Shown in pieces: positions 39,529-51,109 of a DNA stretch of 64,000 nucleotides. Every line of letters starts with the position of its first letter. Within the stretch, counting starts at the first letter, position 1. The DNA lies in NCBI GenBank assembly GCA_963995505.1, contig OZ023181.1, positions 7,167,487-7,231,486 on the forward strand. The letters are read 5' to 3'. A program made the translations under genes and the position numbers. The notes below the pieces were generated by a model. The model was not told where the DNA came from, did no database searches, and was given only the letters and a program-made list of their open reading frames with translations. Source of the DNA: Hypericum androsaemum (Eukaryota > Streptophyta > Magnoliopsida > Malpighiales > Hypericaceae).

Positions 39529-39948
39529 GGATAATTACTGTCAGGCCCCTGGTTTTTTGCATATTCGTCTCCCACCCCTCTGTCGTTTAGAAATCTATTA
39601 GACCCATCGCTGATGTCAGCAGATTTTTTTCTTTTTTATCATGAAAATTACCAAAATATCCTTGAAAAAAACCAAAAAAAACTCCTCCTTCAACCTCTAG
39701 ATCTCGAACACCAAGAACATGATTTCCAAAAAATAAAGTAAAATCAACCAAAAATAAGAACAAAATTCTCTAACATCAAACTCTTGAAACCTTCGATTCC
39801 TCCCTTGTCAAACTTCGAACACCTTATCCCTCCCTCTTTCTCCAAACTTTAATAGTATAATTTTGTCAAACTAGGGAGGTTTTTAATTGATTTCCAAACG
39901 ACAGGAGGTGAGAGACGAATATATTAGGGGCCTGAAAGTAATTATCCC
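39529..39948. mobile_element. Mutator-like element B (420 bp), abutting element A
   Basis: Inverted ends of about 75 bp: left GGATAATTACTGTCAGGCCCC, right complement GGGATAATTACTTTCAGGCC, then shared ATATTCGTCTC, CACC, TGTCGTTT and GAAATC. Its right flank TTTATTTTT (39949-39957) matches element A's left flank TTTATTTTA at 8 of 9 positions. Near the left arm is GACCCATCGCTGATGTCAGC, a motif shared with the elements at 51695-55044 and 41952-42039. Confidence 0.75.
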
Positions 39949-40518
39949 TTTATTTTTTTAATCATAAAATTACTTCTGTACCCTTACAAGATCAAGAAAA
40001 TTACGTCATCTACGTAGGGTCCTCTTCTCCGGCAAGTTAACCTCTTCTCCGGTCGCCGTGAACCCAAAAACCAACATCCACTTTTGCTTTGAAAACCTAA
40101 TTCCTGGGCAGAAGCAGCTTCGAAATCAAAATATCCAACATCTACCTCTGCCCGGCTGCTTTGAAAATCAAAAAGTCCAACATCAACAAAACCTAGTTCG
40201 TCGGCTACCTATGCTTTGGTTTTGTCCTCTACGTGTTCTTCATCTCTGGGTGTTTAATTGAGAATTTAATTTGTTCTCTGATTCTCCACCTCCTCGTTCC
40301 CCTTTTCTTGTTTTAATTCTTTAATTTTCCCGATCTGAATTTGGTTTTCTGCTCGTCATCTACCTCTGATTGGGTTATTAATTTCTTCTTCTTCTCTAAC
40401 TTCTTCTCCCATGACCAAGCATGGAATCTTCCTCCGGAATGGCCACGTCCATGTCATCGTCGTTTCCGGAAGCTGCTTATCCGGTAGAGTTCAGAAGTCG
40501 ACCCTACATTGGTTCCAG

Positions 40519-41927
40519 CTTTTAGTATGGTATTTTTAAAAATTATTTTAGTACCCTTTGGTAAAAAATCTATTAATCGAGTCAAACCACAACCAATTAT
40601 CATCACTTAGGTTCACGGGCAGCTGTCCAGATCATGTCCATCAAAACGACGTTGTATTTGCAATGACGTGATGTGCCACATACGCAATTCAATTATCATC
40701 ACTTAGGTTCACGGGCAGCTGTCCGGACCATGTCCATCAAAACGACGTTGTATTTGCAATGATGTGATGTGCCACATACGCAATTCAATTATCATCACTT
40801 AGGTTCGGACCATGTCCATCAAAACGACGTTGTATTTGCAATGATGTGATGTGCCACATACGCAATTCAATTATCATCACTTAGGTTCACAGACAGCTGT
40901 CCGGACGATGTCCATCAAAACGACGTTGTATTTGCAATGACGTGATGTGCCACATACGCTCAATTCTTCTTCTTCGTCTTCTTCCTTCTTCTTCGCCTAA
41001 AACCCAATCTCCAATCATTCTCATTTTTTCCAATTAAAACCCAATCAGTCTCATGAACGGCGGCGGAAGGTGGGGGCCGATTAATTTTGTTGTCTCCAGA
41101 ACCAAAAGCCAAACGTGGCCCCTTACTTATCTCCGTCGTCGTTGTCTCCATCTCCGTTACCCTTGCACATTGGGTTATTTGTTGGTTTGAAATAGAATGG
41201 GGAAAAGAGCTAACTGGGTCTCTTTTGGACGTCTGTTCGATGTAAAGTTGAGATTTTTGCAACTTGGTGGACTTGCAAGACGACTTGCTTGGGAGGAGAG
41301 ACCCATTCTCCTCCGCTCCCGCCGGACTCCCCTTCGGCTACTCCTCCCAGAACTTCGCTCTCCACGAGGACCCATTCTTCGTCGTCGGCGGGAGGTGTAC
41401 GGTGGCGACTCGCACAGGGACGCCGGGTAGGTGAGGTTGTACGACCGCGGGGATGCTCAGCAAATTAAAGCCAATTAATTTGAAAACCCAATTGATTTTG
41501 TACGACCGCGGTGACCCATGGATTTTTTTTTGTCTCCGTTGCTTAATTTAATTGAGTGTTCTTTGATTGTTTCAGATGTTGAAAAAGATGAAGATGATGT
41601 TCAGATGTTGAAAAAAATGAAGATGATGTTCTTGCTAGAGGTTAAAGATGATGTTCATGTGAGAGGTTGAAGAAGATGATGGGTAAGGGTCTTTTGAAAA
41701 ATTATATACAAATCAGGGACCACTTTGATAGTTTATAAAGTTCAGTTGGCATGTCACTTAGATGTGAAAAGTTGATGTGTCGTTCCACTTGGCCGGGCAG
41801 GGCCCGGAAATCTGTCTGTGGACCTAAGTGATGTTAATTGGCTGCAATTTGATTCGATTGATGAATTTTTTTACCACAGGGCACTAAAATAATTTTTTGG
41901 AATACTACAAGGTACTAAAATAGATTT
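40519..41927. mobile_element. TIR element carrying a 96-bp tandem array
   Basis: About 1.4 kb. The left arm has ATTATTTTAGTACCCTTTGGT, then CCAATTATCATCACTTAGG; the right arm complement has ATTATTTTAGTGCCCTGTGG, then CCAATTAACATCACTTAGG. The arms extend to about 110 bp including the GGGCAGCTGTCC/GACAGATTTCC region. Exact outer boundaries and target duplication are unclear because the right end repeats the terminal motif twice. Interior open frames (for example + 41197-41430) show no known domain. Confidence 0.65.
40594..40960. repeat. Four-copy tandem repeat, 96-bp unit
   Basis: Units start at 40594, 40690, 40786 and 40868. Each runs from CAATTATCATCACTTAGG through CATCAAAACGACGTTG to GTGATGTGCCACATACG. 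Unit three lacks 14 bp (the CACGGGCAGCTGTC segment). Copies are nearly identical, so the expansion is recent. The first unit overlaps the left TIR of the host element. Confidence 0.9.
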
Positions 41928-41951
41928 TTCTCAAAATTATATTGAGATATG

Positions 41952-42039
41952 TTATTTTTTGCAAGGGTATAATGGTCATAAAATTATATTGACCGCTGAC
42001 ACCAGTAGTAAATACCAGGAACTAAAGGACAATTTGCCC
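41952..42039. mobile_element. Solo right arm of a Mutator-like element
   Basis: It contains GCAAGGGTATAATGGTCATA, a TGACCGCTGACACCAGTAGT motif and terminates in AATTTGCCC, matching in order the right arm of the element ending at 55044. No left partner was found. Confidence 0.5.
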
Positions 42040-42677
42040 TAATATTATAGGCTAGCCTAGTGCTCTGGGCCGATTAGGTGCTGATAACGCGTACGATAGT
42101 GTCTTTTTTTTTTGCCGTTGCTGTTGGATTTTCGTTGTTGTTGTTAGGATTTCACCATATGCTGTTGTTAAAAATAACATTTTTTGTTGTGAGATTCAAA
42201 CGAAAAAAGGGTAAAAATATTATCATTAGACCAAACACATTTTTTTAAATATAAAAATGCGCATAAACTACCTTATTAATATTAGTTACCCATCAGCACC
42301 CAATCCCGGTTGCTCCTGCTGCTTTTTACTTTATCCGGTGCTCATGTTACTTTTCTCTGCTCTTCGGGATAACGTACAGTCAGTCGCTCACAGCTGTTAA
42401 AACGACGACATTATTGATGGGCACCGCTCGCCTACAGTCCCAGGCCCTAGGACATTAACTTCTAAAGAGGCCATTCCTACGACATTGGGACAAGAAAAGG
42501 TGACGACCACGGCCAAATTGTCTGCTTCCCAATTTGTGTCAAGTTAAAACGGCCACCCACTCGCCACATGCCATGTCCACAGCCATGGCAGCTCCAGCTC
42601 CAGCTCTCACTCTTTAAAGCAACGACACTCAAAAGGAATTTATTAGGCTCGCTCGGGTTCTTGCCTTGTTTGGTTTG
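42040..42677 (+). promoter_or_regulatory. Beta-galactosidase promoter region and leader
   Basis: About 640 bp upstream of the galactosidase ATG. No unequivocal TATA box; CTCTTTAAAG near 42610 is a weak candidate about 65 bp before the ATG. The leader is otherwise unremarkable. Confidence 0.4.
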
Positions 42678-45600
42678 ATGGGTCGTTTTCGGAATTCGCC
42701 GTGGCTCTTGCTATTGCTTCCGCTCTTCTTCTTTAGCTGGTCGTGCCTAGCTGGGAATGTGACGTATGATGCTCGGTCTCTCATTATCGATGGCCACCGG
42801 AAGCTCCTGGTTTCGGCGTCGATTCACTATCCTCGCAGTGTTCCCGGGGTCAGTGCGCTTACTTTGAATAGCTTGTGAAATTTAGCACGTAGATCGATTG
42901 GTGAGGACGGGGGTTGTTCTACATTGATTAGAGTTATTGAGTTCAAGTCCTAGGAGTGCTATTGTGTTAAATGTCGGTAGAGAGAGCTTTGTTGTCGCCT
43001 GCTGTAATCCAAGCCAGCTCAAATCTGCATAGTGTGCGTCTAGATACCAGGTGGTTTTTATCACCAAAAGAAAAAAAGATACCGGGTGGTTTCGACCAAA
43101 AACCTTTCCCATTTTGTCGCTAGGGGAAAGCATTAACTCCTTTATTGAACTGAGTAAATGCAGGTTAGATTGGTTGTGAATTTTGGGTTTTGTGAATTGT
43201 CTATTGGGATTACCACATTTTTAGTTGCGAGTGTGGTGGGCTGGTTTATAAGTGTGGAAGATCCACCTACTCATTGCCTTAATGTTTAGGGTAGGATACG
43301 TAAGTTCTTATATTGTATGTTCCGTCTTCCTATCAGTAAGTTTAGTAGCAAGTTTGTGCTCACTTTGCAAACCATCTTTTCATGTGATGCTGCTGTAGAT
43401 GTGGCCTGGATTGGTGCAGACAGCCAAGGAAGGAGGGGTCGATGTGATTGAGACTTACGTATTTTGGAACGTTCACGAGCCAACCGCTCCTGGCGATGTA
43501 ATGAGCTAACCACCACATCATCATGCCCATCTTGTCTTGCTATTTCTCACGACATGTTTTTTACTTGTTTCTGCTCGAAATTCTCAGTATCACTTTGAGG
43601 GAAGGTTTGACCTGGTGAAGTTTGTGAAGACTGTTCAGCAGGCTGGGATGTATTTAATCCTTCGAATCGGCCCTTTTGTTGCAGCTGAATGGAACTTTGG
43701 GTATGTATATTGCTGCAATGCTCCTCTACTCCCTACGTCTCTAGGCCAGTTTTTTCCTTCTAAAAGCACGAAGACAGCTTTCTTACAAGAGATAACAAAA
43801 TCATTTTTTTCGTCTGTTTTGATTTTCCTTGATGTCATTCTTTGTTCGTTTATTTCTTGTTTCCTTTGCATTAAAGATCACGTGATTTCCTTTGTCATGT
43901 CTTTTAGGGGAGTTCCTGTTTGGTTACATTACATCCCTGATACATTCTTCAGAACTGATAATAGCAACTTTAAGGTGAGAAAGTGGAAACTCTCTTTAGT
44001 TTTCAAAATTTTCCATTCAATTTCCTGTGAAATTCGTTTCAGTATGGGAACTATATGTTTCCTTTCGGTAAAATGTACAACATCATTATGCTTTTTTTGT
44101 TCAGTATTACATGCAGAAATTTATGACATACATAGTGAATCTGATGAAGCAAGAGAAGCTTTTTGCATCGCAGGGTGGTCCTATCATCTTGGCTCAGGTA
44201 AGTGTAACCAAATCCAATAAGTTACTCCTATCATCTATAAAATTGCTTCTATTGTGTCATCTGGCATCTTCGTCTGCTATTCTATCATCATAATCGAAAT
44301 CCAATAAGTTTCTGTTGTCATCTGCAAGCTTATCTCTTTTGCTGGCAATGCGATTGCTTTTGTTGTTCTTCTGAAATTTCATTTACAAAGAAGACCCGGA
44401 AGAGGGGCCTTCCCAGATGGATAGTAGTTATGTAGGTCTCTATGCATACTGTTCATGATAAATGGGTGGATAATGAACTAACTATGCTTTGCTTTGTTCA
44501 CACAAATTTAAAGCGTTACTCGTGTAGTTCAAATGCCACAGCATGGGTGATGCCTTGATGGATTGGTCGGTGACCTTTACCTATCATTGTTTTTCGACTG
44601 AAGTGCTTTGTTTTTCTCCTGCAGGTTGAAAATGAATATGGCTTTTATGAAAGCGCTTATGGAGAAGCAGGAAAACGATATGCCATGTGGGCAGCCGAAA
44701 TGGCTGTTTCTCAAAATACAGGTGTACCTTGGATAATGTGTCAGCAGTTTGATGCTCCTGCTTCTGTGGTAAGAGTGTCTTAGTGACAACATAAATCAGT
44801 TTGCATTCTTAACGTCTAAAGGATCCGAAGAAAAAAAAGGCGAGAAAGAGAAGCTTTTCCTGCTCAGAAGATTACACCTTAATTTTATTGCATGTAGCCT
44901 TCCCGTAAGGATCCATGTTAAGCATACATGTCATGTTCTGTTATATTGTAGTCAAGTATTGGTGACTTCTCTCCTAGATGTTGAAGAGCATTGAATGCTG
45001 AAGCTGTAACTTGCATTAGCAATATTTGGTGCCATTCAAAGAAAAGCACAATTGGGGATTTATCTTAATTTGGCTGTTGCCATCATGTTTCTCAATGGTA
45101 CTCTGGATGTTTCTTGAACGAGCTTTTCCTCTTCTTGAACTCAAACAATTTTCTTGTACTTTTTGTACAGATTAATACCTGTAACTCTTTCTATTGTGAT
45201 GAATTCAAGCCAATATTCCCAGACAAGCCGAAATTCTGGACTGAGAATTGGCCTGGATGGTACGTTTTCCATTGAACCTTCACATTCAACCTGATTTGGT
45301 GACTTCATTTCTCAAATAGGGGACTACAATGTATTTTTTCACTTTATCATATTTATTCACACACATCAACGCTAACTGTATAGCTTCTTTTGTACCCTAT
45401 ACTTCGAGAATGCGTAAACGTATAACACCAAATTCTCGGGGAATTTGCTATGATTTCACATTCAGCCCTACTTAATGTCTGCTAAGAGATTTTGCATTTG
45501 CTTTTTGTTCTGCTAACTGCAGTTAGGGCTCTCATTGTTTAGGTTTCAGACATTTGGGGAACCTAATCCTCACAGACCACCTGAAGACGTTGCTTTCTCC

Positions 45601-48600
45601 GTCGCCCGTTTCTTCCAAAAAGGTGGTAGCTTACAGAACTACTACATGGTAATTCATTTGATCACTTCACGTATCAGACTTTTGTCTATACATTGGAGTT
45701 TATGCTTGTTATGCGTGTTCTCATCATTGATGCTAAATGGTACTTGATATTACCTTTGGAATAAATATTATCATCATCTTTTCTCCTTCATGTGGCATAG
45801 TACCATGGTGGGACAAACTTTGGTCGTACTGCAGGTGGACCATTTATTACAACAAGTTATGACTATGATGCGCCGATTGATGAATATGGTGATTCACGTG
45901 ATCTATCTTTTGCTGAACTTTATGGTTGAAAGTTATTTATGCACTAACAAATTTGGCTATTAGGCTTACCTAGATTTCCAGCTTGGGGTCATCTTAAGGA
46001 GCTTCATAAGTTCATTAAGTCTAGTGAGCATGTGATGCTGAATGGTCAGGCCATGAACTTGTCATTGGGTCCTTCCCAGGAGGTACCTATGCCACTATCT
46101 CTTAGTCGCAAAATGGTGATTTTTTAATGCTTTCCCGTTGTCTGTTTATCATCCTACTAAATGCGTTCAGATTCTCACATCATTTTTCAACTTTATGTTT
46201 CTTCAGAATGATTGTGAATGAATAATAACATTGTCTTCCATATAGCCAATAATAAAATATTGATTCTCACTCCCTCAGTTGGTATGAAGATATGCATTGT
46301 GGTTTTGTAAACTGTGGCCATCTCGGGATAGAACATAAGGCATGTACTTTTGTTGGTATTACTATATAAACAAAATGAGGCGTTTAGGTCTGGTGGGTGG
46401 ATGAGTTTGCTGCCCTTTGGCCGTTCACATTGCCTATGAAGAAGTCACATTATTTTTACCAAACTTTGTGATGGTCGGTTTCAGATTTACTCGTATACAC
46501 CTGTCTAATTACCTTGTGCATGCAGGCTGACGTTTTTATTGAAGCATCGGGAGCATGTGCTGCATTTCTTTCCAACACGGATGCCGAGAAGGACGCCACA
46601 GTGAAATTTAACAATATGTCCTATCATCTGCCTGCTTGGTCTGTTAGCATTTTGCCTGATTGCAAGAATGTGGCATATAACACTGCACAGGTAATGGTCT
46701 AAATTGTGAATCGTAGTTCACAAATCTTGGCCAACTTGTGATAGCATGTAATCTCTGTTTAGCTGTATACAAATTTTTTTTTTAGGGAAGCTGTATACAA
46801 TTTTGAAAGAGGCAAAATGCTTCATCCAGAATATTGTGAGACAATGCTTTATTTCTTCACATCATCCCACCAATTTGGTTCAGAAGAATTTTCGGGAGTT
46901 AAATTTTTTCTTGGAGTTTTCATCTTATATTTTCTATAATTATGAGTTGTACAGAGTGCCGACCTTGTGAATGAGTGGATTATGTTTGATGGATTAGTCA
47001 TGTATCACATGATAATAATAGTTACTTTTGTAAAATGTTTTTGTTATCCACTCTTCTACAGATTGCTTCACACTTATGCATGAAACTTCCAACAGGTAAG
47101 TTCACCAACCTCTATTGTTGAAATGATACCAGAAGATTTGCTGCCATCTACACCAACATCAGACAAACAGTCAATGAAACTGAAATGGGAAGTATTTGCG
47201 GAGAAAGCTGGAATATGGGGTGTAGCCGACTTTGTGAAAAATGGCCTTGTTGATCACATTAATACAACCAAAGATACTACAGATTATCTCTGGTATACAA
47301 CAAGGTTGGTTCTTTCAGTAAATGGACAAGTTTTGATTTTATTTGAACTCTATTTTGGCTTAACAGATTCTTATTTGTGGAGAAATGTCTTATTTAACCA
47401 AAAAGTAGAAGCTAATGGTCAGAAATTGTAGGATCCATATAAATAGCCACTATCAACAAAGAGAGACTAATATGTTAACTTCTATAAATTTGTTATAAAA
47501 TAAAAAGCCTACTGAAAAAACTTAGAAATTTTCCATTTCTAACAAGTAGTAACTTGATACTTTAAAAAACAATTAGTAACTTACTCCTTTTTTGTACTTG
47601 ACCTAGGAATTCGTTGGTGATAACCTATACTATATTGCAAACTGAGTGGGTGGTGAATAAAGATGTAAGGGAAGACTTTAGGGCATGGAGTGACCGTTGT
47701 AAACATTGAAACAAAGAAAACGTAGATGCGGTGATCCTGTTTGCTATTGTTTGGGCCATCTTGGGAGAGTGGAATAAGAGGGTGTTTGATAGGGAAGAAT
47801 CCCCAATGTCTGATTTTGTGGGTAGTGGGTTGGAGTTTGTTAATTTTGTAGCGGATTGCAATAGGTCCTCATCATGTACATTAGTAACCCATTGGTGCCC
47901 TTTAATTGAATCTTTGCTTATTTAGCAAAAAAAGTATGTTATGATAAAATGGTTAGTTTTGTTGAGGTTACCACATTGTTAGTTGAAAGTGTGGTAATCT
48001 CAATAGTTGTTAGAATCTTCATATCCAACCTAAAACCATAAGGCAATGGGTAGGTGGATTTGACACTTATCAACATGCCTACCACACTCGCAACTAGTTG
48101 TGTGGTAATCTCAACAGATGCAGAATGCAATTTGATCTTTGGTTTTGGTAACATTTCTGTGGCTGTGCTTCATCTTTTAACAAAGATTTTTTTTGGCAGT
48201 GTTCTTATTGATGAAAATGAAGGTTTCTTGAAGAGCGGGAATCGGCCAGTGCTTGTGATTGAATCAAAGGGCCATGCTTTACATGCTTTTGTGAATCAGC
48301 AATTCCAAGGTTTCCTGTTGTTTTTTTCTACTTTACTAAGTATATCATGAAACTGAAAATTCAGTTAGGCATGTGAAATTTATTCTTCTTCTCTCAAATT
48401 TCCAGGTAGTGCATCAGGAAACGGCACACATCCACCATTTACATTCCACTGTCCCTTAACTCTCAAGGCAGGCTATAATGAAATTGCTCTGTTAAGCATG
48501 ACAGTTGGCCTACAGGTCAGTAACTCTGTTTTGACTTTAAGTAACTTAATCGCTGCTTCATTTTGTTGTAGGCTTCCAACTAGAATATGATAAATGACAA

Positions 48601-51109
48601 TGCTAAAAATTTTCATTTCCCAAACAGAGAATCAAAGATAAGAAACTTTATTCCACTTTAAAAAGGCTATACGATCTGCTTCAAAGATGGAGAGTATTCT
48701 TCTTTTGAATTCTCATATATAAATAACGGACTACCCAATTTTTCAATGCTTGGAGTGTTCAGTTGCACACTCGGACATGATTGCTGCACTTAGAGCTACC
48801 AGTTTTGCTTGTGATCAAGGCTTCTTCCTATGTGCTTCTTTACTCGCTCCAAAAGATGATTGATGATCTTTATCATGTGATACTAAAAATTAATGTTCTA
48901 TTTCATTGACATTTGAATTTCAACAGCAATTAGTGGTTTCCGGGAAATATTTGCACTAAACCAAACACAATCAATTTATCTAAAAAGTGACACATTTGAC
49001 AAGTGAGGCCTGGACTTTTGGCAGTATGCTTGTCATTGCATGCATAAATAGCGTCTTCTGTTTGAGACAGGCAGGTTCCTCGTCAGGTTCAGCTTGAAAA
49101 ATCTGACTTTGGAGCACCTCTTTCTTGCATTTGATTAGCACGTGCACTGAGTATTTAAAATTCTGTTGGGTGTGCTCATACACTTACACTTGAGGTTGTG
49201 TGTTAGAATCTCCGTATCCTACCCAAAACCTTAAGGCAATGAGTTATGGCAATGAGTTATAAACCAGCCCAACAAACTTGCCATTTCCAGCGTGGGATTC
49301 TCTCCAACACTGTGCTTGTGATATTGTCTACATAAATAACATCCGTTTCTTGAGGGCGACTGATTCTGAAGCATGCTAAGATGGTGGAATTTTATACATA
49401 TGCTTCGTATATGGATAAGATTGGAGAGAAGTTGATGCATAGTATTTTTAGCATCTGTCGCAATTGACGGTGTCTATGGTTCTTTCATTATTTTTTGGTT
49501 GATTTGGAGGGAGCAAAATAGGACATTTTTAAGGAAAACCCCCAGATACTTAAACTAGGGTACACTCCTTTGTCACTATTTTGATGTGCTGTCGTCACTC
49601 TTGTCGGACAAAAATTCAAGTCCCGCATATGTTGCTTTCAGAATGCAGGATCATTTTATGAATGGGTCGGAGCTGGACTAGCAGCGGTAGGAATTAGCGG
49701 ACTCAACAATGGAATGCTTGACCTTTCTACACACAATTGGACATACAAGGTACTTGTGTTACCAATACCTAAATTGGAGCAACTCCTCTATGATGCTTGA
49801 TCATTCTAACTAGAGTTTTGTTGCATCCTTTATCACCTACACCGAGAGTTACAGTTGTCTCTTTTTTTCAGATTGGATTACAAGGAGAAAAGTTGAGACT
49901 ATACCAACCAGTTGGTTATGACAATGTCAATTGGATTGAGACCGTAGAAGCACCAAAAGATCAGCCTTTGACTTGGTACAAGGTAAGCATGAAACTTAAA
50001 TAAAACCACTGCTTCAGAAACTTGATCATGGAGTTGTCTGTCATGTCCAATCTCAGAGTCTAACTGGTAAGATATCACAGGCTGTTGTGGATGCACCAAC
50101 AGGGACCGAACCTATAGGCTTGGACATGAAGCATATGGGAAAAGGTCTAGCCTGGCTAAATGGAGAAGAAATCGGAAGATACTGGCCGAGGAAAAGTAAA
50201 ATTAACGACAAGTGTGATAAAAAATGTGACTATAGAGGCAAGTTTATGCCAGGAAAATGCAGAACTGGTTGTGGAGAACCAACACAACGATGGTAACTTG
50301 TCAAAAAAATTACTCTTTCATCTTTTTCTGCCGATTTATTCTTCCTGGATTAGAATGAACCGATCAAGAAAGTTGGTTATTTATTCTTCCTTTTAATCCC
50401 TCTGGTGCTTCTGTTTTACTTGCAAAAGGTATCATGTTCCTCGCTCTTGGTTCAAGCCATCCGGAAATGTTTTGGTGATCTTTGAAGAGAAAGGTGGAGA
50501 TCCAGCAAAAGTGAAGTTCTCCAGAAGGAAAATCTCGGGTCTATGTGCTCTCATTCCCGAGAATTACCCGTCAGCTGGTGGTCAATCGTTGCAGGATACC
50601 CTGAACAACGGAACTTTGCACAATAGGGCTTCTGTCAATCTGAGATGTCCCACTAATGAGGCCGTAATATCGGAAGTTAAGTTTGCCAGTTACGGAACAC
50701 CAGCAGGAACGTGTGGATCCTACACTGTAGCAGACTGCCATGATCCCAACTCCGTTTCTGTGGTTGAAAAGGTAATCCCTTCGTATCATTTCTTATTTGC
50801 AATATCAGCGGAAGATCTACCTACTCATTATTTTAAGGTTTTGGGTTGAATATGAAGATCTTAATATGATATAAGAAGCAATTGCTCTAGCGACACTCAT
50901 GGCCCGTTGTGCTCGCACGACCCCTTTTGAGAGCACGAATACTCGTTGCATTAAGGTTTTGAGTTGTATATCGAGATTCTAACAAGATATATTTGCAGGC
51001 TTGCCTTAACAAGAGCGAGTGTAGCTTGGACCTGGGAGGCGACATGTTTGGCAAAGATTTGTGTCCAGGGACGACCAAGAAGCTTGCTGTGGAAGTCATC
51101 TGCAGTTGA
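42678..51109 (+). CDS. BGAL10: GH35 beta-galactosidase with C-terminal SUEL-lectin domain (BGAL10-like)
   Basis: Nineteen exons: 42678-42848, 43399-43497, 43588-43700, 43908-43974, 44105-44197, 44625-44768, 45171-45259, 45543-45648, 45801-45888, 45964-46082, 46526-46690, 47096-47304, 48200-48309, 48406-48515, 49642-49749, 49872-49982, 50081-50292, 50429-50771, 50999-51109. All phases close; 855 aa. A signal peptide (residues 1 to about 26) predicts secretion to the wall. GH35 catalytic residues are present: acid/base Glu185 in [14 protein letters not shown] and nucleophile Glu254 in WTENWPGW. Then come the GH35 beta-sandwich domains ([35 protein letters not shown]) and a C-terminal galactose-binding lectin domain (about 738-855, [21 protein letters not shown], with paired Cys). 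The catalytic part is closest to Arabidopsis BGAL10, which removes galactose from xyloglucan; BGAL10 as I recall it ends before the lectin domain. The symbol is therefore tentative. Confidence 0.93.
42884..43090 (+). repeat. Possible tRNA-derived SINE in galactosidase intron 1
   Basis: A box-A-like TAGCACGTAGATCGATTGG lies just inside the intron and a box-B-like GAGTTCAAGTCC about 50 bases on. The tail has a duplicated GATACCRGGTGGTTT around an A-rich stretch. This suits a degenerate SINE but is not conclusive. Confidence 0.33.
43203..43313 (+). repeat. Dispersed repeat copy 1 (forward), galactosidase intron 1
   Basis: About 110 bp containing GGGATTACCACATTTTTAG, TTGCGAGTGTGGTGGGC, TGGAAGATCCACCTACTCAT and TGCCTTAATGTTTAGGGTAG. 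The same segments occur, rearranged in orientation, in introns 12, 14 and 18. Confidence 0.6.
47640..47925 (+). mobile_element. LINE-like coding fragment in galactosidase intron 12
   Basis: The + frame at 47731 reads [20 protein letters not shown], like the C-terminal end of the zinc-binding region after plant LINE reverse transcriptases (WAIW-ERN-RIF pattern). It is a short relic with no other recognisable part. Confidence 0.45.
47962..48116 (-). repeat. Hairpin and dispersed repeat copy 2 (reverse), galactosidase intron 12
   Basis: A 14-bp inverted repeat TTGAGGTTACCACA (47962-47975) / TGTGGTAATCTCAA (47990-48003) can form a hairpin. It runs into a reverse-oriented copy of the intron-1 repeat (TTAGAATCTTCATATCC, AAGGCAATGGGTAGGTGGA, CCACACTCGCAACTAG). 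Confidence 0.6.
49199..49283 (-). repeat. Dispersed repeat copy 3 (reverse), galactosidase intron 14
   Basis: It reads TTAGAATCTCCGTATCCTAC, AAACCTTAAGGCAATGAGTT and TATAAACCAGCCCAACA, the reverse complement of the intron-1 copy. A 12-bp GGCAATGAGTTA is tandemly duplicated. The surrounding intron (48516-49641, 1.1 kb) otherwise shows nothing recognisable. Confidence 0.55.
50806..50985 (+). repeat. Dispersed repeat fragments (forward), galactosidase intron 18
   Basis: Two partial forward copies: GGAAGATCTACCTACTCAT with AAGGTTTTGGGTTGAATATG, then GCATTAAGGTTTTGAGTTG with GATTCTAACAAGATA. Both match parts of the intron-1 repeat. Confidence 0.5.

Noticed and set aside
40594..40960. Repeat array considered as CRISPR-like or a centromeric satellite
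   Set aside because: Units are contiguous without spacers, there are only four, and the first overlaps a transposon arm in a plant nuclear context.
43537..44220. 227-codon + frame starting [15 protein letters not shown]
   Set aside because: It is galactosidase exons 3 and 4 read through their introns and then out of frame; homology and splice phases support separate exons.
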